From an uncultured Oscillibacter sp. (lineage in GTDB: Bacteria; Bacillota; Clostridia; Oscillospirales; Oscillospiraceae), in assembly GCA_905200545.1 (NCBI GenBank), contig CAJKKQ010000036.1:1-16487 (forward strand): a stretch of DNA of 16,487 bases, in the 5' to 3' direction. Numbering within the stretch: the stretch's first letter is position 1; each line of letters opens with the position of its first letter. The position numbers and the translations under genes are program-made. The notes under the pieces are model-generated. The model was not told the DNA's origin and did no database searches. It worked only from the letters and a program-made list of their open reading frames with translations. Shown one piece after another: positions 1 through 6,099 of the stretch.

Positions 1-519
1 ACCTCCTACTCCCCCTGCTTCCGCAAGGAGAAGGGCGCCCACGGCATCGAGGAGCGGGGCGTCTACCGCATCCACCAGTTTGAAAAGCAGGAGATGATCG
101 TGGTCTGCAAGCCCGAGGAGTCCAAGGACTGGTACGAGAAGCTGTGGCGCTTCTCCGTGGAGCTGTTCCGCTCCATGAACATCCCCGTCCGCCAGCTGGA
201 GTGCTGCTCCGGCGACCTGGCGGACCTGAAGGTGAAATCCTGCGACATCGAGGCCTGGTCTCCCCGCCAGCAGAAATACTTCGAGGTGTGCTCCTGCTCC
301 AACCTGGGCGACGCCCAGGCCCGCCGCCTGCGGATCCGCTACAAGGACGAAAATGGCAAGATGCAGCTGTGCCACACCCTCAACAACACCTGCGTGGCAC
401 CTCCCCGGATGCTGATTGCCTTCCTGGAAAACAACCTCCAGGCGGACGGCACCGTCATCATCCCCGAGGTTCTGCGGCCCTACATGGGCGGCACGGAAAA
501 GCTGGTACCCAAGAAGTAA
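1..519 (+). CDS. serS: Seryl-tRNA synthetase, C-terminal part (5' end outside window)
   Basis: SerRS charges tRNA-Ser with serine in the cytoplasm, a class II synthetase reaction. The frame is open from base 1 and ends at TAA 517-519, so only about 172 C-terminal residues are present. Visible family marks are a CFRKEKG/RGVYRIHQFEKQEM segment (motif 2 and the strand after it), the SCSNLGDAQARR stretch, HTLNNTCVAPPRMLIAFLEN (motif 3, with the conserved Arg of the PR pair) and the terminal DGTVIIPEVLRPYMGG block with a short lysine-rich tail. All read as intact. The start, the N-terminal tRNA-binding coiled coil and the promoter lie upstream of the window. No strong Rho-independent terminator follows before the mscL promoter at 547. 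Confidence 0.96.
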   Translation, partial: TSYSPCFRKEKGAHGIEERGVYRIHQFEKQEMIVVCKPEESKDWYEKLWRFSVELFRSMNIPVRQLECCSGDLADLKVKSCDIEAWSPRQQKYFEVCSCSNLGDAQARRLRIRYKDENGKMQLCHTLNNTCVAPPRMLIAFLENNLQADGTVIIPEVLRPYMGGTEKLVPKK

Positions 520-546
520 ATTTTCAGAAAACGGGCCGGCCGGGCT

Positions 547-555
547 TGGTATAAT
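547..555 (+). promoter_or_regulatory. Extended -10 promoter for mscL-rsmG
   Basis: TGGTATAAT at 547-555 is a TG-n-TATAAT extended -10 element in a local AT-rich patch after the GC-rich serS end. No convincing -35 hexamer lies 16-18 bases upstream, which is typical of extended -10 promoters. The predicted transcription start is near 562, giving an unusually long leader of about 215 nt before mscL. It is the only good promoter between serS and mscL. Confidence 0.6.
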
Positions 556-556
556 C

Positions 557-591
557 CTATTTGTAATATTTTTCTTGGATATTACAAATAG
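557..591. promoter_or_regulatory. Perfect 13-bp inverted repeat at the mscL promoter (operator-like)
   Basis: CTATTTGTAATAT (557-569) and ATATTACAAATAG (579-591) are exact reverse complements separated by 9 bases. The repeat starts one base after the -10 hexamer and covers the predicted transcription start, the position of a repressor operator. The arms are AT-rich and no U-run follows, so a terminator is less likely. No regulator can be named from sequence alone. An RNA hairpin at the 5' end of the transcript is the alternative. Confidence 0.55.
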
Positions 592-678
592 TTAAACCCG
601 TTTCCAGCCCACAGCGGCATGTCCGCACCAATTCCGGATGGTTTTGTCCGCTTCCATCGGCTCCATTCCGGTCTGAGG

Positions 679-749
679 CCGCAAGCCCTTGCGCCCCAAG
701 GGTTTGCGGGACCCCCATTTTGAAGTCTCCGGCGGGACTTCCCCGCCGG
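679..749 (+). promoter_or_regulatory. Two stable hairpins in the mscL 5' leader
   Basis: Hairpin 1 pairs 679-691 with 697-709 (13 bp, one G-U pair, 5-nt loop). Hairpin 2 pairs 729-736 with 742-749 (8 GC-rich bp, 5-nt loop). Neither is followed by a T-run, so they are not simple terminators. They end 30 bases before the mscL start, just upstream of its AAGGAAAGG ribosome site. They could affect leader stability or translation, or be remnants of an intergenic repeat. Confidence 0.5.
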
Positions 750-778
750 GACCCAATGTAAGGAAAGGCAACGCATCT

Positions 779-1180
779 ATGTCCAAACCCAACGGCTTTC
801 TGGCCGAGTTCAAAAAATTCATCGCCCGGGGCAATGTCCTGGATCTGGCGGTAGGCGTCATCATCGGCGGCGCCTTCAGCGCCATCACCAACTCCCTGGT
901 GAACGACATCATCAATCCCATCCTGGGGATCTTCGCAGGCGGCAACGAGGCTCTCTCCGCCCTCAGCTTCCAGCTGCCCGGCGGCGGCGCGCTGATGCTG
1001 GGCAGCTTCATCAACGCCGTACTGAACTTCCTCATCATGGCCTTTGCTGTGTTCTGCCTGGTAAAGGCCGTCAATCGCCTGCACCGGAAAAAGGAGACGG
1101 CCCCTCCTCCTCCGCCCCAGCCCTCCCGTGAGGAAGTGCTGCTGACGGAGATCCGGGATCTTTTGAAGGAGCGTGCGTAA
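779..1180 (+). CDS. mscL: Large-conductance mechanosensitive channel MscL
   Basis: MscL forms a homopentameric pore in the cytoplasmic membrane that opens under high tension and releases solutes during hypo-osmotic shock. The 133-residue length matches the family. It starts with the amphipathic N-terminal helix (FLAEFKKFIARGNVLDLAVG, about residues 7-26), followed by TM1 with the glycine/alanine-rich constriction GVIIGGAF (26-33) and the NDIINPILG end. A short extracellular loop follows, then TM2 (about 71-98), a basic RLHRKKE turn, a proline-rich linker and a C-terminal helix (about 117-131). ATG 779 was chosen because AAGGAAAGG lies just upstream and the protein then begins like other MscLs. 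An in-frame ATG at 689 would add 30 residues that lack family character. Its stop shares one base with the rsmG start. Confidence 0.96.
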   Translation: MSKPNGFLAEFKKFIARGNVLDLAVGVIIGGAFSAITNSLVNDIINPILGIFAGGNEALSALSFQLPGGGALMLGSFINAVLNFLIMAFAVFCLVKAVNRLHRKKETAPPPPPQPSREEVLLTEIRDLLKERA

Positions 1181-1884
1181 TGGAGCAGATGGAACCCATC
1201 CTGCGTCAGGGCCTGACGGCCCTGGGCCTGCCTGCGGAGCAGATCCCGCAGCTGCAGCGCTACGCGCAGCTGCTGGTGGAAACCAACAAGGTCATGAACC
1301 TCACCGCCATTACAGAGCCTGCGGATATCGCCACACTGCATTTTCTGGACTGCGCGGCTCTGCTGACCCTGGCGGATTTTCGGAACAAGACCGTGGCGGA
1401 CGTGGGCACCGGAGCGGGCTTCCCCGGCCTGCCGCTGAAGATCCTGGAGCCCTCCCTCTCCATCACGCTGCTGGACGCCCAGGGCAAGCGGGTGAACTTT
1501 TTGCAGCAGGTGTGCGACGATCTGGGCCTTACCGGCGTGGAATGCGTCCACGCCCGGGCGGAGGAGTTTGCCGCCGGGCACCGGGAAGGGTGCGACATCG
1601 TCACCTCCCGGGCGGTGGCCGCCCTGCCCATGCTCTGCGAGCTGTGCCTGCCCCTGGTGAAGGTGGGCGGCGTGTTTGTGGCCATGAAATCCGTGGACTC
1701 CGATGCAGAACTCCGCTCCGCGTCCCGCGCCATTTCCCTGCTGGGAGGCGCCGATCCGGAGGTAAAGGATTACGTCATTCCCGGTACCCAGGTGACCCAC
1801 CGGGCGGTTCTCATCAAAAAAATTCGGAAAACCCCGGAAAAATACCCCAGAATGTTTGCAAAAATCAAGAAGAATCCGCTATAA
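1180..1884 (+). CDS. rsmG: 16S rRNA (guanine527-N7)-methyltransferase RsmG (GidB)
   Basis: RsmG uses S-adenosylmethionine to methylate N7 of G527 in the 530 loop of 16S rRNA. Loss of the enzyme in other bacteria gives low-level streptomycin resistance. The 234-residue length is typical. Family signatures are NKVMNLTAI (36-44), HFLD (54-57), the SAM-binding loop DVGTGAGFPG (74-83), LLDAQGKRVNFL (98-109) and SRAVA in the catalytic region. The C-terminal tail is lysine-rich. The start codon overlaps the mscL stop (TAATG), so translation is probably coupled and both come from the promoter at 547. The gene is usually found near the origin with gidA/mnmE or parA genes. Here a MinD-family ATPase follows, but from its own promoter. 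Confidence 0.96.
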   Translation: MEQMEPILRQGLTALGLPAEQIPQLQRYAQLLVETNKVMNLTAITEPADIATLHFLDCAALLTLADFRNKTVADVGTGAGFPGLPLKILEPSLSITLLDAQGKRVNFLQQVCDDLGLTGVECVHARAEEFAAGHREGCDIVTSRAVAALPMLCELCLPLVKVGGVFVAMKSVDSDAELRSASRAISLLGGADPEVKDYVIPGTQVTHRAVLIKKIRKTPEKYPRMFAKIKKNPL

Positions 1885-1929
1885 TAAAGTTATGGCGCCA
1901 AGTTTTCCCATGGAATGCCAAACCCGCAC

Positions 1930-1959
1930 TTGCACTCCGCCGGGCGGGCATTATATAAT
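1930..1959 (+). promoter_or_regulatory. Sigma-A-type promoter for the minD-like gene
   Basis: TTGCAC (1930-1935) and TATAAT (1954-1959) are separated by 18 bases, a near-consensus housekeeping promoter in the gap after rsmG. The predicted start is near 1966 and an AAAGGAGG ribosome site follows at about 1989-1996. This makes the MinD/MgsA-like pair a separate transcription unit from mscL-rsmG. Confidence 0.75.
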
Positions 1960-2004
1960 GGCAGCGGATCCTATATCAAAAAATTACTAAAGGAGGTTCC
2001 CCAT

Positions 2005-2757
2005 ATGGAGCGGCGTGGTCAGTGCATCGCGGTAGTGTCCGGCAAGGGCGGCACCGGAAAGACCTCTTTCGTCTCCGGCGTGGGGGCCGCCCTGGCCCGG
2101 GAGGGCTGCCGGGTGCTGTGCCTGGACTGCGATGTGGGATTGCGGAACCTGGATCTGGCCCTGGGCCTTTCGGACCGGGCCCTGATGGACTTCACCGACG
2201 TGGCCCAGGGGATCTGTCCCCTGCAGGACGCCGTGGTGGAACACGCCAAGATCCCGGGCCTGTATCTGTTGACGGCGCCGGCCCGCAGCCGCAGGGAAGC
2301 CGTGACGGCGGCCCAGATGGAAAACCTGCTGCGCCAGGTGCGCCGGAGCTTTGATTTCTGCCTGCTGGACGCACCGGCGGGCCTGGGCTACGGGTTCCGG
2401 CTGGCAGTGTGTGCCGCGGACCGGTGCGTGGTGGTCTCCACCGCCGACGCCTCCTCCCTGCGGGACGCCCAGCACACGGTAATGGAGCTCCACCGCTTCC
2501 CCGCCGGGACGCTGCACCTGGTGGTGAACCGGGTACGCAAAAAGATGCTCCGCCAGCTCCACGCCACCATTGACGACGCCATCGATCAGGCGGGCCTGCC
2601 TCTTTTGGGGGTGGTCCCCGAGGACGACGCCCTGCCTCTGGCACTGAACCGGGGCGTGCCCGTCCAGCTTTGCGACGGCTCCATGGCCGCCGCTGCCTAC
2701 CGAAATATCGCAAAACGCATTCGGGGCGGCAGAGTCCCCCTGCTGCGGATCAAATAA
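2005..2757 (+). CDS. minD: MinD/ParA-family ATPase
   Basis: This is a deviant-Walker-A ATPase of the MinD branch, which in other bacteria dimerises on the membrane with ATP and positions division or polar proteins. Visible motifs are SGKGGTGKT (12-20, signature Lys14), DCDVGLRNLDLALGL (41-55, the MinD form of the switch I/A' region), and FCLLDAPAG (118-126, Walker B). The VVNRVRKKM segment and the LGVVPEDDALPLALNRGVPV stretch are also MinD-like. The protein is 250 residues, slightly short. The C-terminus is basic (AKRIRGGRVPLLRIK) and could be a weak membrane-targeting helix, but is not the classic FLKRLFG type. ATG 2005 was chosen for its strong AAAGGAGG site; an upstream in-frame ATG at 1915 overlaps the promoter. 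No minC or minE is in the window. The exact role (division-site MinD or another cargo) is uncertain. Confidence 0.85.
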   Translation: MERRGQCIAVVSGKGGTGKTSFVSGVGAALAREGCRVLCLDCDVGLRNLDLALGLSDRALMDFTDVAQGICPLQDAVVEHAKIPGLYLLTAPARSRREAVTAAQMENLLRQVRRSFDFCLLDAPAGLGYGFRLAVCAADRCVVVSTADASSLRDAQHTVMELHRFPAGTLHLVVNRVRKKMLRQLHATIDDAIDQAGLPLLGVVPEDDALPLALNRGVPVQLCDGSMAAAAYRNIAKRIRGGRVPLLRIK

Positions 2758-2777
2758 AGAAAGGAGAACGACTGCCC

Positions 2778-3191
2778 ATGAATATCGCGCTCATGTCCCA
2801 TGACAATAAAAAGGAACTGATGGTCCAGTTCTGCACCGCTTACGCCGGGATCCTCTCCCAGCACAGCCTGTACGCCACCAATGCCACCGGCCACATGGTC
2901 GCTGACGCCACCGGCCTCAATGTCCACTGCTTCTTGTCCTACGCCCACGGCGGCAGCCAGCAGATCGGCGCCCGCATCGCCTATAACGAGTTTGATCTGG
3001 TGCTGTTTTTCAACGATCCCTCCAATGAGAGCATGGCCGGGGATGTCTCCTATATCTCCCGCCTGTGCGACCAGAACAACATCCCCTTTGCCAGCAACAT
3101 CGCCACCGCGGAGATGCTGGTGCTGGGCCTGGCCCGGGGCGATCTGGACTGGCGGTGCATCGTCAATCCCTCCAACCGTCCCATCGCTTGA
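2778..3191 (+). CDS. mgsA: Methylglyoxal synthase-like protein with altered active site
   Basis: The fold family converts dihydroxyacetone phosphate to methylglyoxal and phosphate. The 137-residue protein is clearly homologous: it keeps the N-terminal SHDNKKELMVQF, the QQIGARIAYNEFDLVLFF core and the IPFASNIATAEMLVLGLARGD end seen in clostridial MgsA. However, the usual GGDQQ with its catalytic Asp reads GGSQQ (Ser60). The phosphate-binding TGTTG reads TNATG (34-38). The segment that normally holds the active-site His (HxPD form) reads ESMAGDV with one residue fewer. His8, Asp80 and the Asp of AGDV (89) remain. By knowledge of E. coli MgsA (Asp71, His98) this protein should be inactive or changed in function. 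It follows the MinD-like gene by 20 bases with its own AAGGAG site, so the two are probably cotranscribed. The gene symbol denotes family only. Confidence 0.85.
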   Translation: MNIALMSHDNKKELMVQFCTAYAGILSQHSLYATNATGHMVADATGLNVHCFLSYAHGGSQQIGARIAYNEFDLVLFFNDPSNESMAGDVSYISRLCDQNNIPFASNIATAEMLVLGLARGDLDWRCIVNPSNRPIA

Positions 3192-3216
3192 CTTTTGTCC
3201 CAAGGGGCAGTACAAT
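3188..3216 (+). promoter_or_regulatory. Promoter of the T-box/hisS operon
   Basis: TTGACT (3188-3193) and TACAAT (3211-3216) are separated by 17 bases, a strong sigma-A-type match. The -35 hexamer overlaps the stop codon of the MgsA-like gene (3189-3191). Transcription should begin near 3223, about 45 bases before the first conserved T-box sequence. Confidence 0.75.
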
Positions 3217-3270
3217 CAACCAAAAAGGCACCGCGCAGATGCCGCAGCAGTACTCCAACCCACCGGCCCC

Positions 3271-3469
3271 ACAGAGAGGGACGCGCCGCTGAGAGCGTTC
3301 CGGCCGGAGTGGAGGAAGGACAGCGGCGGAGCGGGGGCGGAGACGCCCGCGGCCCCTCCCCGCGCCACAGGAGGCCAAAGGAGGCTCCCCGGGAGCCTTG
3401 AATTTGGGTGGCACCACGAAGCGGCATGCGCTCTCGTCCCAAAGCCTTGGGACGGGAGCATATTTTTTT
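3271..3469 (+). promoter_or_regulatory. T-box riboswitch upstream of hisS (likely tRNA-Asp-responsive)
   Basis: T-box leaders bind an uncharged tRNA and then favour an antiterminator. Stem I begins with ACAGAGAG (3271-3278), with a distal loop GCTGAGA (3288-3294), followed by a candidate specifier GAC (3319-3321) inside GAAGGACAGC. The T-box core TGGGTGGCACCACG is at 3405-3418. The antiterminator can be drawn exactly: TTTGGG (3403-3408) with CCCAAA (3438-3443), and ACGA (3416-3419) with TCGT (3434-3437), flanking the 7-nt bulge TGGCACC. The bulge TGGC (3409-3412) should pair with a tRNA ending GCCA, so discriminator G. That fits tRNA-Asp and not bacterial tRNA-His, whose discriminator is C. 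The T-box identity is firm; the specifier assignment is a reading by eye. With the promoter and ribosome site it accounts for the whole 356-base gap between genes. Confidence 0.9.
3430..3469 (+). terminator. T-box-controlled intrinsic terminator
   Basis: GCTCTCGTCCCAA (3430-3442) pairs with TTGGGACGGGAGC (3447-3459) over a 4-nt loop, 13 bp with one G-U, followed by a run of T (3463-3469). Its 5' arm includes the bases that pair in the antiterminator, so the two structures exclude each other. It would stop transcription before hisS when the sensed tRNA is charged. Confidence 0.9.
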
Positions 3470-3547
3470 CTGCGGCCCCGCCCTCTCCGCCGCGCCGGCG
3501 GCAAGCGCGGGCCGGAGGCCCGCATCACACGAAAAGGAGCATTTGCT

Positions 3548-4903
3548 ATGGCTAAAATGACCCCCCGCACCCTCTCCGGCTTCATGGAGCTGCTGCCCGC
3601 GCCCCAGCAGCAGATGGAGCGCATCATGGAGATCCTCCGCAAGACCTACTCCCTCTATGGTTTCACCCCCCTGGACACCCCCGTCATCGAGTCCAGTGAG
3701 GTGCTGCTGGCCAAGGGCGGCGGCGAGACGGAAAAGCAGATCTACCGCTTCACCAAGGGCGACGCCGACCTGGCCCTGCGCTTTGATTTGACGGTGCCCC
3801 TGGCCAAGTACGTGGCCCTCCACTACAACGACCTCTCCTTCCCCTTCCGCCGCTACCAGATCGGCAAGGTCTACCGGGGCGAGCGGGCCCAGCGGGGCCG
3901 CTTCCGGGAGTTCTATCAGGCGGATATCGACATCATCGGCGACGGCAAGCTCTCCATCCTCAACGAGGCGGAGATCCCCTCCGTCATCTACAAGACCTTC
4001 TCCACCCTGGGCCTCAAACGTTTCCAGATCCGGGTCAACAACCGCAAGATCCTCAACGGCTTTTATGCCATGCTGGGCCTCACGGAACAGTCCGGGGACA
4101 TCATGCGCACCGTGGACAAGCTGGACAAGATCGGCGCCGAGAAGGTCCGTACCCTGCTGGTGGACGACTGCGGCCTTACAGAGGAGCAGGCGGGCGAGAT
4201 CTTGAAGTTCATCGCCATCACCGGCTCCAACCAGGAAGTCCTCTCCGCCCTGGAGGCCTATCAGGGCCGCAACGAGACCTTTGACTTAGGCCTCTCCGAG
4301 CTGAAGGCTGTGACGGAGTACCTGGCCGACTTCGGCGTCCCGGCGGAGAATTTCGCGGTGGATCTCACCATCGCCCGGGGACTGGACTACTACACCGGCA
4401 CCGTCTACGAGACCACCCTCCTGGACCACCCGGAGATCGGCTCCGTGTGCTCCGGCGGCCGGTACGACAACCTGGCGGAATACTACACCGACCGCCAGCT
4501 CCCCGGCGTGGGCATCTCCATCGGCCTCACCCGCCTCTTCTACGTGCTGGGAGAGCAGAAGATGCTCAACCCCGACCTCCCCACCGCCCCGGCGGATGTG
4601 CTGATCCTGCCTATGACGGAGGATCTCTCCCCCGCCATCGCCCTGGCCACGCAGCTGCGGGCAAACGGCATCCGCACCCAGCTCCACTGCGAGGACAAGA
4701 AGTTCAAGCAGAAGATCTCCTACGCCGACAAGCTCTCCATCCCCTATGTGATCTTCCTGGGGGAGGACGAAGTCAACGCGGGCGTGGTGGCCTGCAAGGA
4801 CATGGCCACCGGCGAGCAGACCAAGCTGGACGCCGCCGCCACCATCTACCGCATCAAGGCAGGCCTGGCGGAGCGGGAAAAGGGCGCCGTCATCCTGGAG
4901 TGA
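3548..4903 (+). CDS. hisS: Histidyl-tRNA synthetase
   Basis: HisRS is a class IIa enzyme that charges tRNA-His. The protein has 451 residues. Catalytic-domain marks are LRFDLTVPLAKYVA (77-90), the motif 2 loop YRGERAQRGRFREF (109-122), the HisRS-specific ARGLDYYTGTVYE (276-288) that binds histidine, CSGGRYDNL (301-309) and motif 3 GVGISIGLTRLF (320-331). An alpha/beta anticodon-binding domain covers about 348-440. The N-terminus (RTLSGFMELLP) differs from the common RGTQDILP form but has the same placement. ATG 3548 follows GAAAAGGAG; longer upstream readings run into the T-box. It is the first gene under T-box control, followed by four genes on the same strand with gaps of 42-56 bases. Confidence 0.96.
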   Translation: MAKMTPRTLSGFMELLPAPQQQMERIMEILRKTYSLYGFTPLDTPVIESSEVLLAKGGGETEKQIYRFTKGDADLALRFDLTVPLAKYVALHYNDLSFPFRRYQIGKVYRGERAQRGRFREFYQADIDIIGDGKLSILNEAEIPSVIYKTFSTLGLKRFQIRVNNRKILNGFYAMLGLTEQSGDIMRTVDKLDKIGAEKVRTLLVDDCGLTEEQAGEILKFIAITGSNQEVLSALEAYQGRNETFDLGLSELKAVTEYLADFGVPAENFAVDLTIARGLDYYTGTVYETTLLDHPEIGSVCSGGRYDNLAEYYTDRQLPGVGISIGLTRLFYVLGEQKMLNPDLPTAPADVLILPMTEDLSPAIALATQLRANGIRTQLHCEDKKFKQKISYADKLSIPYVIFLGEDEVNAGVVACKDMATGEQTKLDAAATIYRIKAGLAEREKGAVILE

Positions 4904-4959
4904 TGTCCGCCCTCTGATGCCCTGCGTCCCAATTTGACGGAACGGAGGTCTCAAGAACC

Positions 4960-5502
4960 ATGAAACGGGAAAAAATCTTTTATATCACCGCCATCGCAGT
5001 GCTGGCGGCGGCGCTGGTGGCCGCCCTGGTGTACAAGCGCCCTCTGGACATCAAGACCCTCACCGGCGTCACGGAACCGGATGACATCGCCATCACCGTC
5101 CTCCTTGTGGACGAGGACATGGACACGCAGCAGCGGGATCTCACCCTCTCCGCCGGAGATGAGGGCTTTGAGGAGCTTCTTGCCCGGCTGGAGGAACTTC
5201 GCTTCCGCCGTCCCCCCACCAACCTCATCCGCATCGTCCTGCCCTTCCTGCCGGAGTCCGGCGGCGAGGCCCAGGAATGGGAGGACGGGGAGTTCCAGCA
5301 CCTGTTTATCTCCCTGAGCCAGCCCGGTGAGAACGGAGAGCGGGTCTACGGCTATGTGGAGTTCTGGGTGGACGAGTGGGAGTACCGGGACTTTGACCGG
5401 AATCTCTCGCTGCCCCTGGCGGTGGAAAACGCCAAGGAGACCGGCCAGGACCTGTGCGCTCAAATCTGGGAGATTGCCACCCCGGTGGAAAACGACCCCT
5501 AA
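4960..5502 (+). CDS. Membrane-anchored hypothetical protein, first of a tandem pair
   Basis: I do not recognise the family. The 180-residue protein has a short basic N-terminus (MKREK), one hydrophobic segment (about 6-24) and then a soluble acidic domain, probably outside the membrane with the N-terminus anchored. The domain opens with YKRPLDIKTLTGV, contains a basic-to-hydrophobic patch RFRRPPTNLIRIVLPFLP and a WVDEWEYRDF segment, and ends with IWEIATPVENDP. The same landmarks recur in order in the next gene (YTRPLALTELLGA, VRRSLLNPLRSLLNP, FVDQWSYETP, LWELSQPVESNS), so the two are duplicates that have diverged. An AACGGAGGT site precedes ATG 4960. It lies 56 bases after hisS with no terminator between, so it should be cotranscribed. 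It could be a small sensor or envelope-associated protein; no function is claimed. Confidence 0.8.
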   Translation: MKREKIFYITAIAVLAAALVAALVYKRPLDIKTLTGVTEPDDIAITVLLVDEDMDTQQRDLTLSAGDEGFEELLARLEELRFRRPPTNLIRIVLPFLPESGGEAQEWEDGEFQHLFISLSQPGENGERVYGYVEFWVDEWEYRDFDRNLSLPLAVENAKETGQDLCAQIWEIATPVENDP

Positions 5503-5550
5503 CGGAATCCCCACGTCCCCTCAAACCGCTGCTTTGACAGGAGGTGCCCT

Positions 5551-6051
5551 ATGAAGCGTAGCCGCAGATGGATCATCGCCATAGCGGTGGTGGTGCTTTT
5601 GGCCGCTGCTGCTCTCTGGTACACACGCCCCCTGGCCCTCACGGAGCTGCTGGGCGCGGAGCCCGCCCGGATCCACGTGGTCATCAGCCGTTTCGACCAG
5701 GCCGGCGGCTCCCAGACCCGGGAGCTCAACGCGGACTGGGATCAGGCCCCGGAGGCCACGGCCCTGGCGGAGGAGCTGACGGTGCGCCGCTCCTTGCTCA
5801 ACCCGCTGCGCAGTCTCCTGAACCCGGTGCAGTTTGGTACGCCCACCCAGGCCGGGGATTACAACTATCTCCTCTCCCTTACCGGCCGGGAGGGGGACCG
5901 CGTCACCCTCCAGTGGTTCGTTGACCAGTGGTCCTATGAAACTCCCGGCACCAGCCGCTATCTCCCCTGCTCCGTCTCCGCTTCCCGCTCCGGCGGGGAA
6001 CTGGGGGACGCGCTGTGGGAATTGTCACAGCCAGTTGAATCCAATTCGTAA
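5551..6051 (+). CDS. Membrane-anchored hypothetical protein, second of a tandem pair
   Basis: This 166-residue protein has the same layout as its upstream neighbour: basic start MKRSRR, a hydrophobic anchor (about 7-22), YTRPLALTELLGAEP directly after the anchor, a central beta-rich part, an LQWFVDQWSYETP motif and a C-terminal ALWELSQPVESNS. The first residues could also act as an uncleaved signal. A very good AGGAGGT site at 5540-5546 selects ATG 5551. The gap to the neighbour is 48 bases and no promoter or terminator is visible there. The TRPLxxxxLLG-type motif after the membrane span and the WELSxPV-type ending suggest a conserved two-copy family. No catalytic motif is seen. Function unknown. 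Confidence 0.8.
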   Translation: MKRSRRWIIAIAVVVLLAAAALWYTRPLALTELLGAEPARIHVVISRFDQAGGSQTRELNADWDQAPEATALAEELTVRRSLLNPLRSLLNPVQFGTPTQAGDYNYLLSLTGREGDRVTLQWFVDQWSYETPGTSRYLPCSVSASRSGGELGDALWELSQPVESNS

Positions 6052-6062
6052 TATAGAATTGT

Positions 6063-6087
6063 TATTATCCTATTTGTATTCTATTTG
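6063..6087 (+). promoter_or_regulatory. AT-rich box shared with the mscL promoter region
   Basis: TATTATCCTATTTGTA (6063-6078) matches TATAATCCTATTTGTA at 550-565 in 15 of 16 positions. At the mscL site the first six bases form the -10 hexamer, so TATTAT could be a -10 here too, but no acceptable -35 or TG extension is present. CTATTTG occurs twice in direct orientation (6070-6076, 6081-6087), and the same 7-mer forms the arms of the inverted repeat at 557-591. It lies directly before the ribosome site of the SLH gene. Confidence 0.35.
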
Positions 6088-6099
6088 GAGGTGGTTTCC

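Noticed and set aside
557..591. The inverted repeat as a serS transcription terminator
   Set aside because: The stem is almost all A-T, lacks a downstream T-run and overlaps a good promoter.
689..778. Earlier in-frame ATG that would extend MscL by 30 residues
   Set aside because: The extension falls in the hairpin leader, has no ribosome site and no family resemblance; ATG 779 gives the standard N-terminus.
6022..6060. A standard -35/-10 promoter before the SLH gene (TTGTCA or TTGAAT with TAATAT/TAGAAT)
   Set aside because: Spacings are 21 or 13 bases, outside the usual 16-18 range, so only the shared box at 6063-6087 was recorded.
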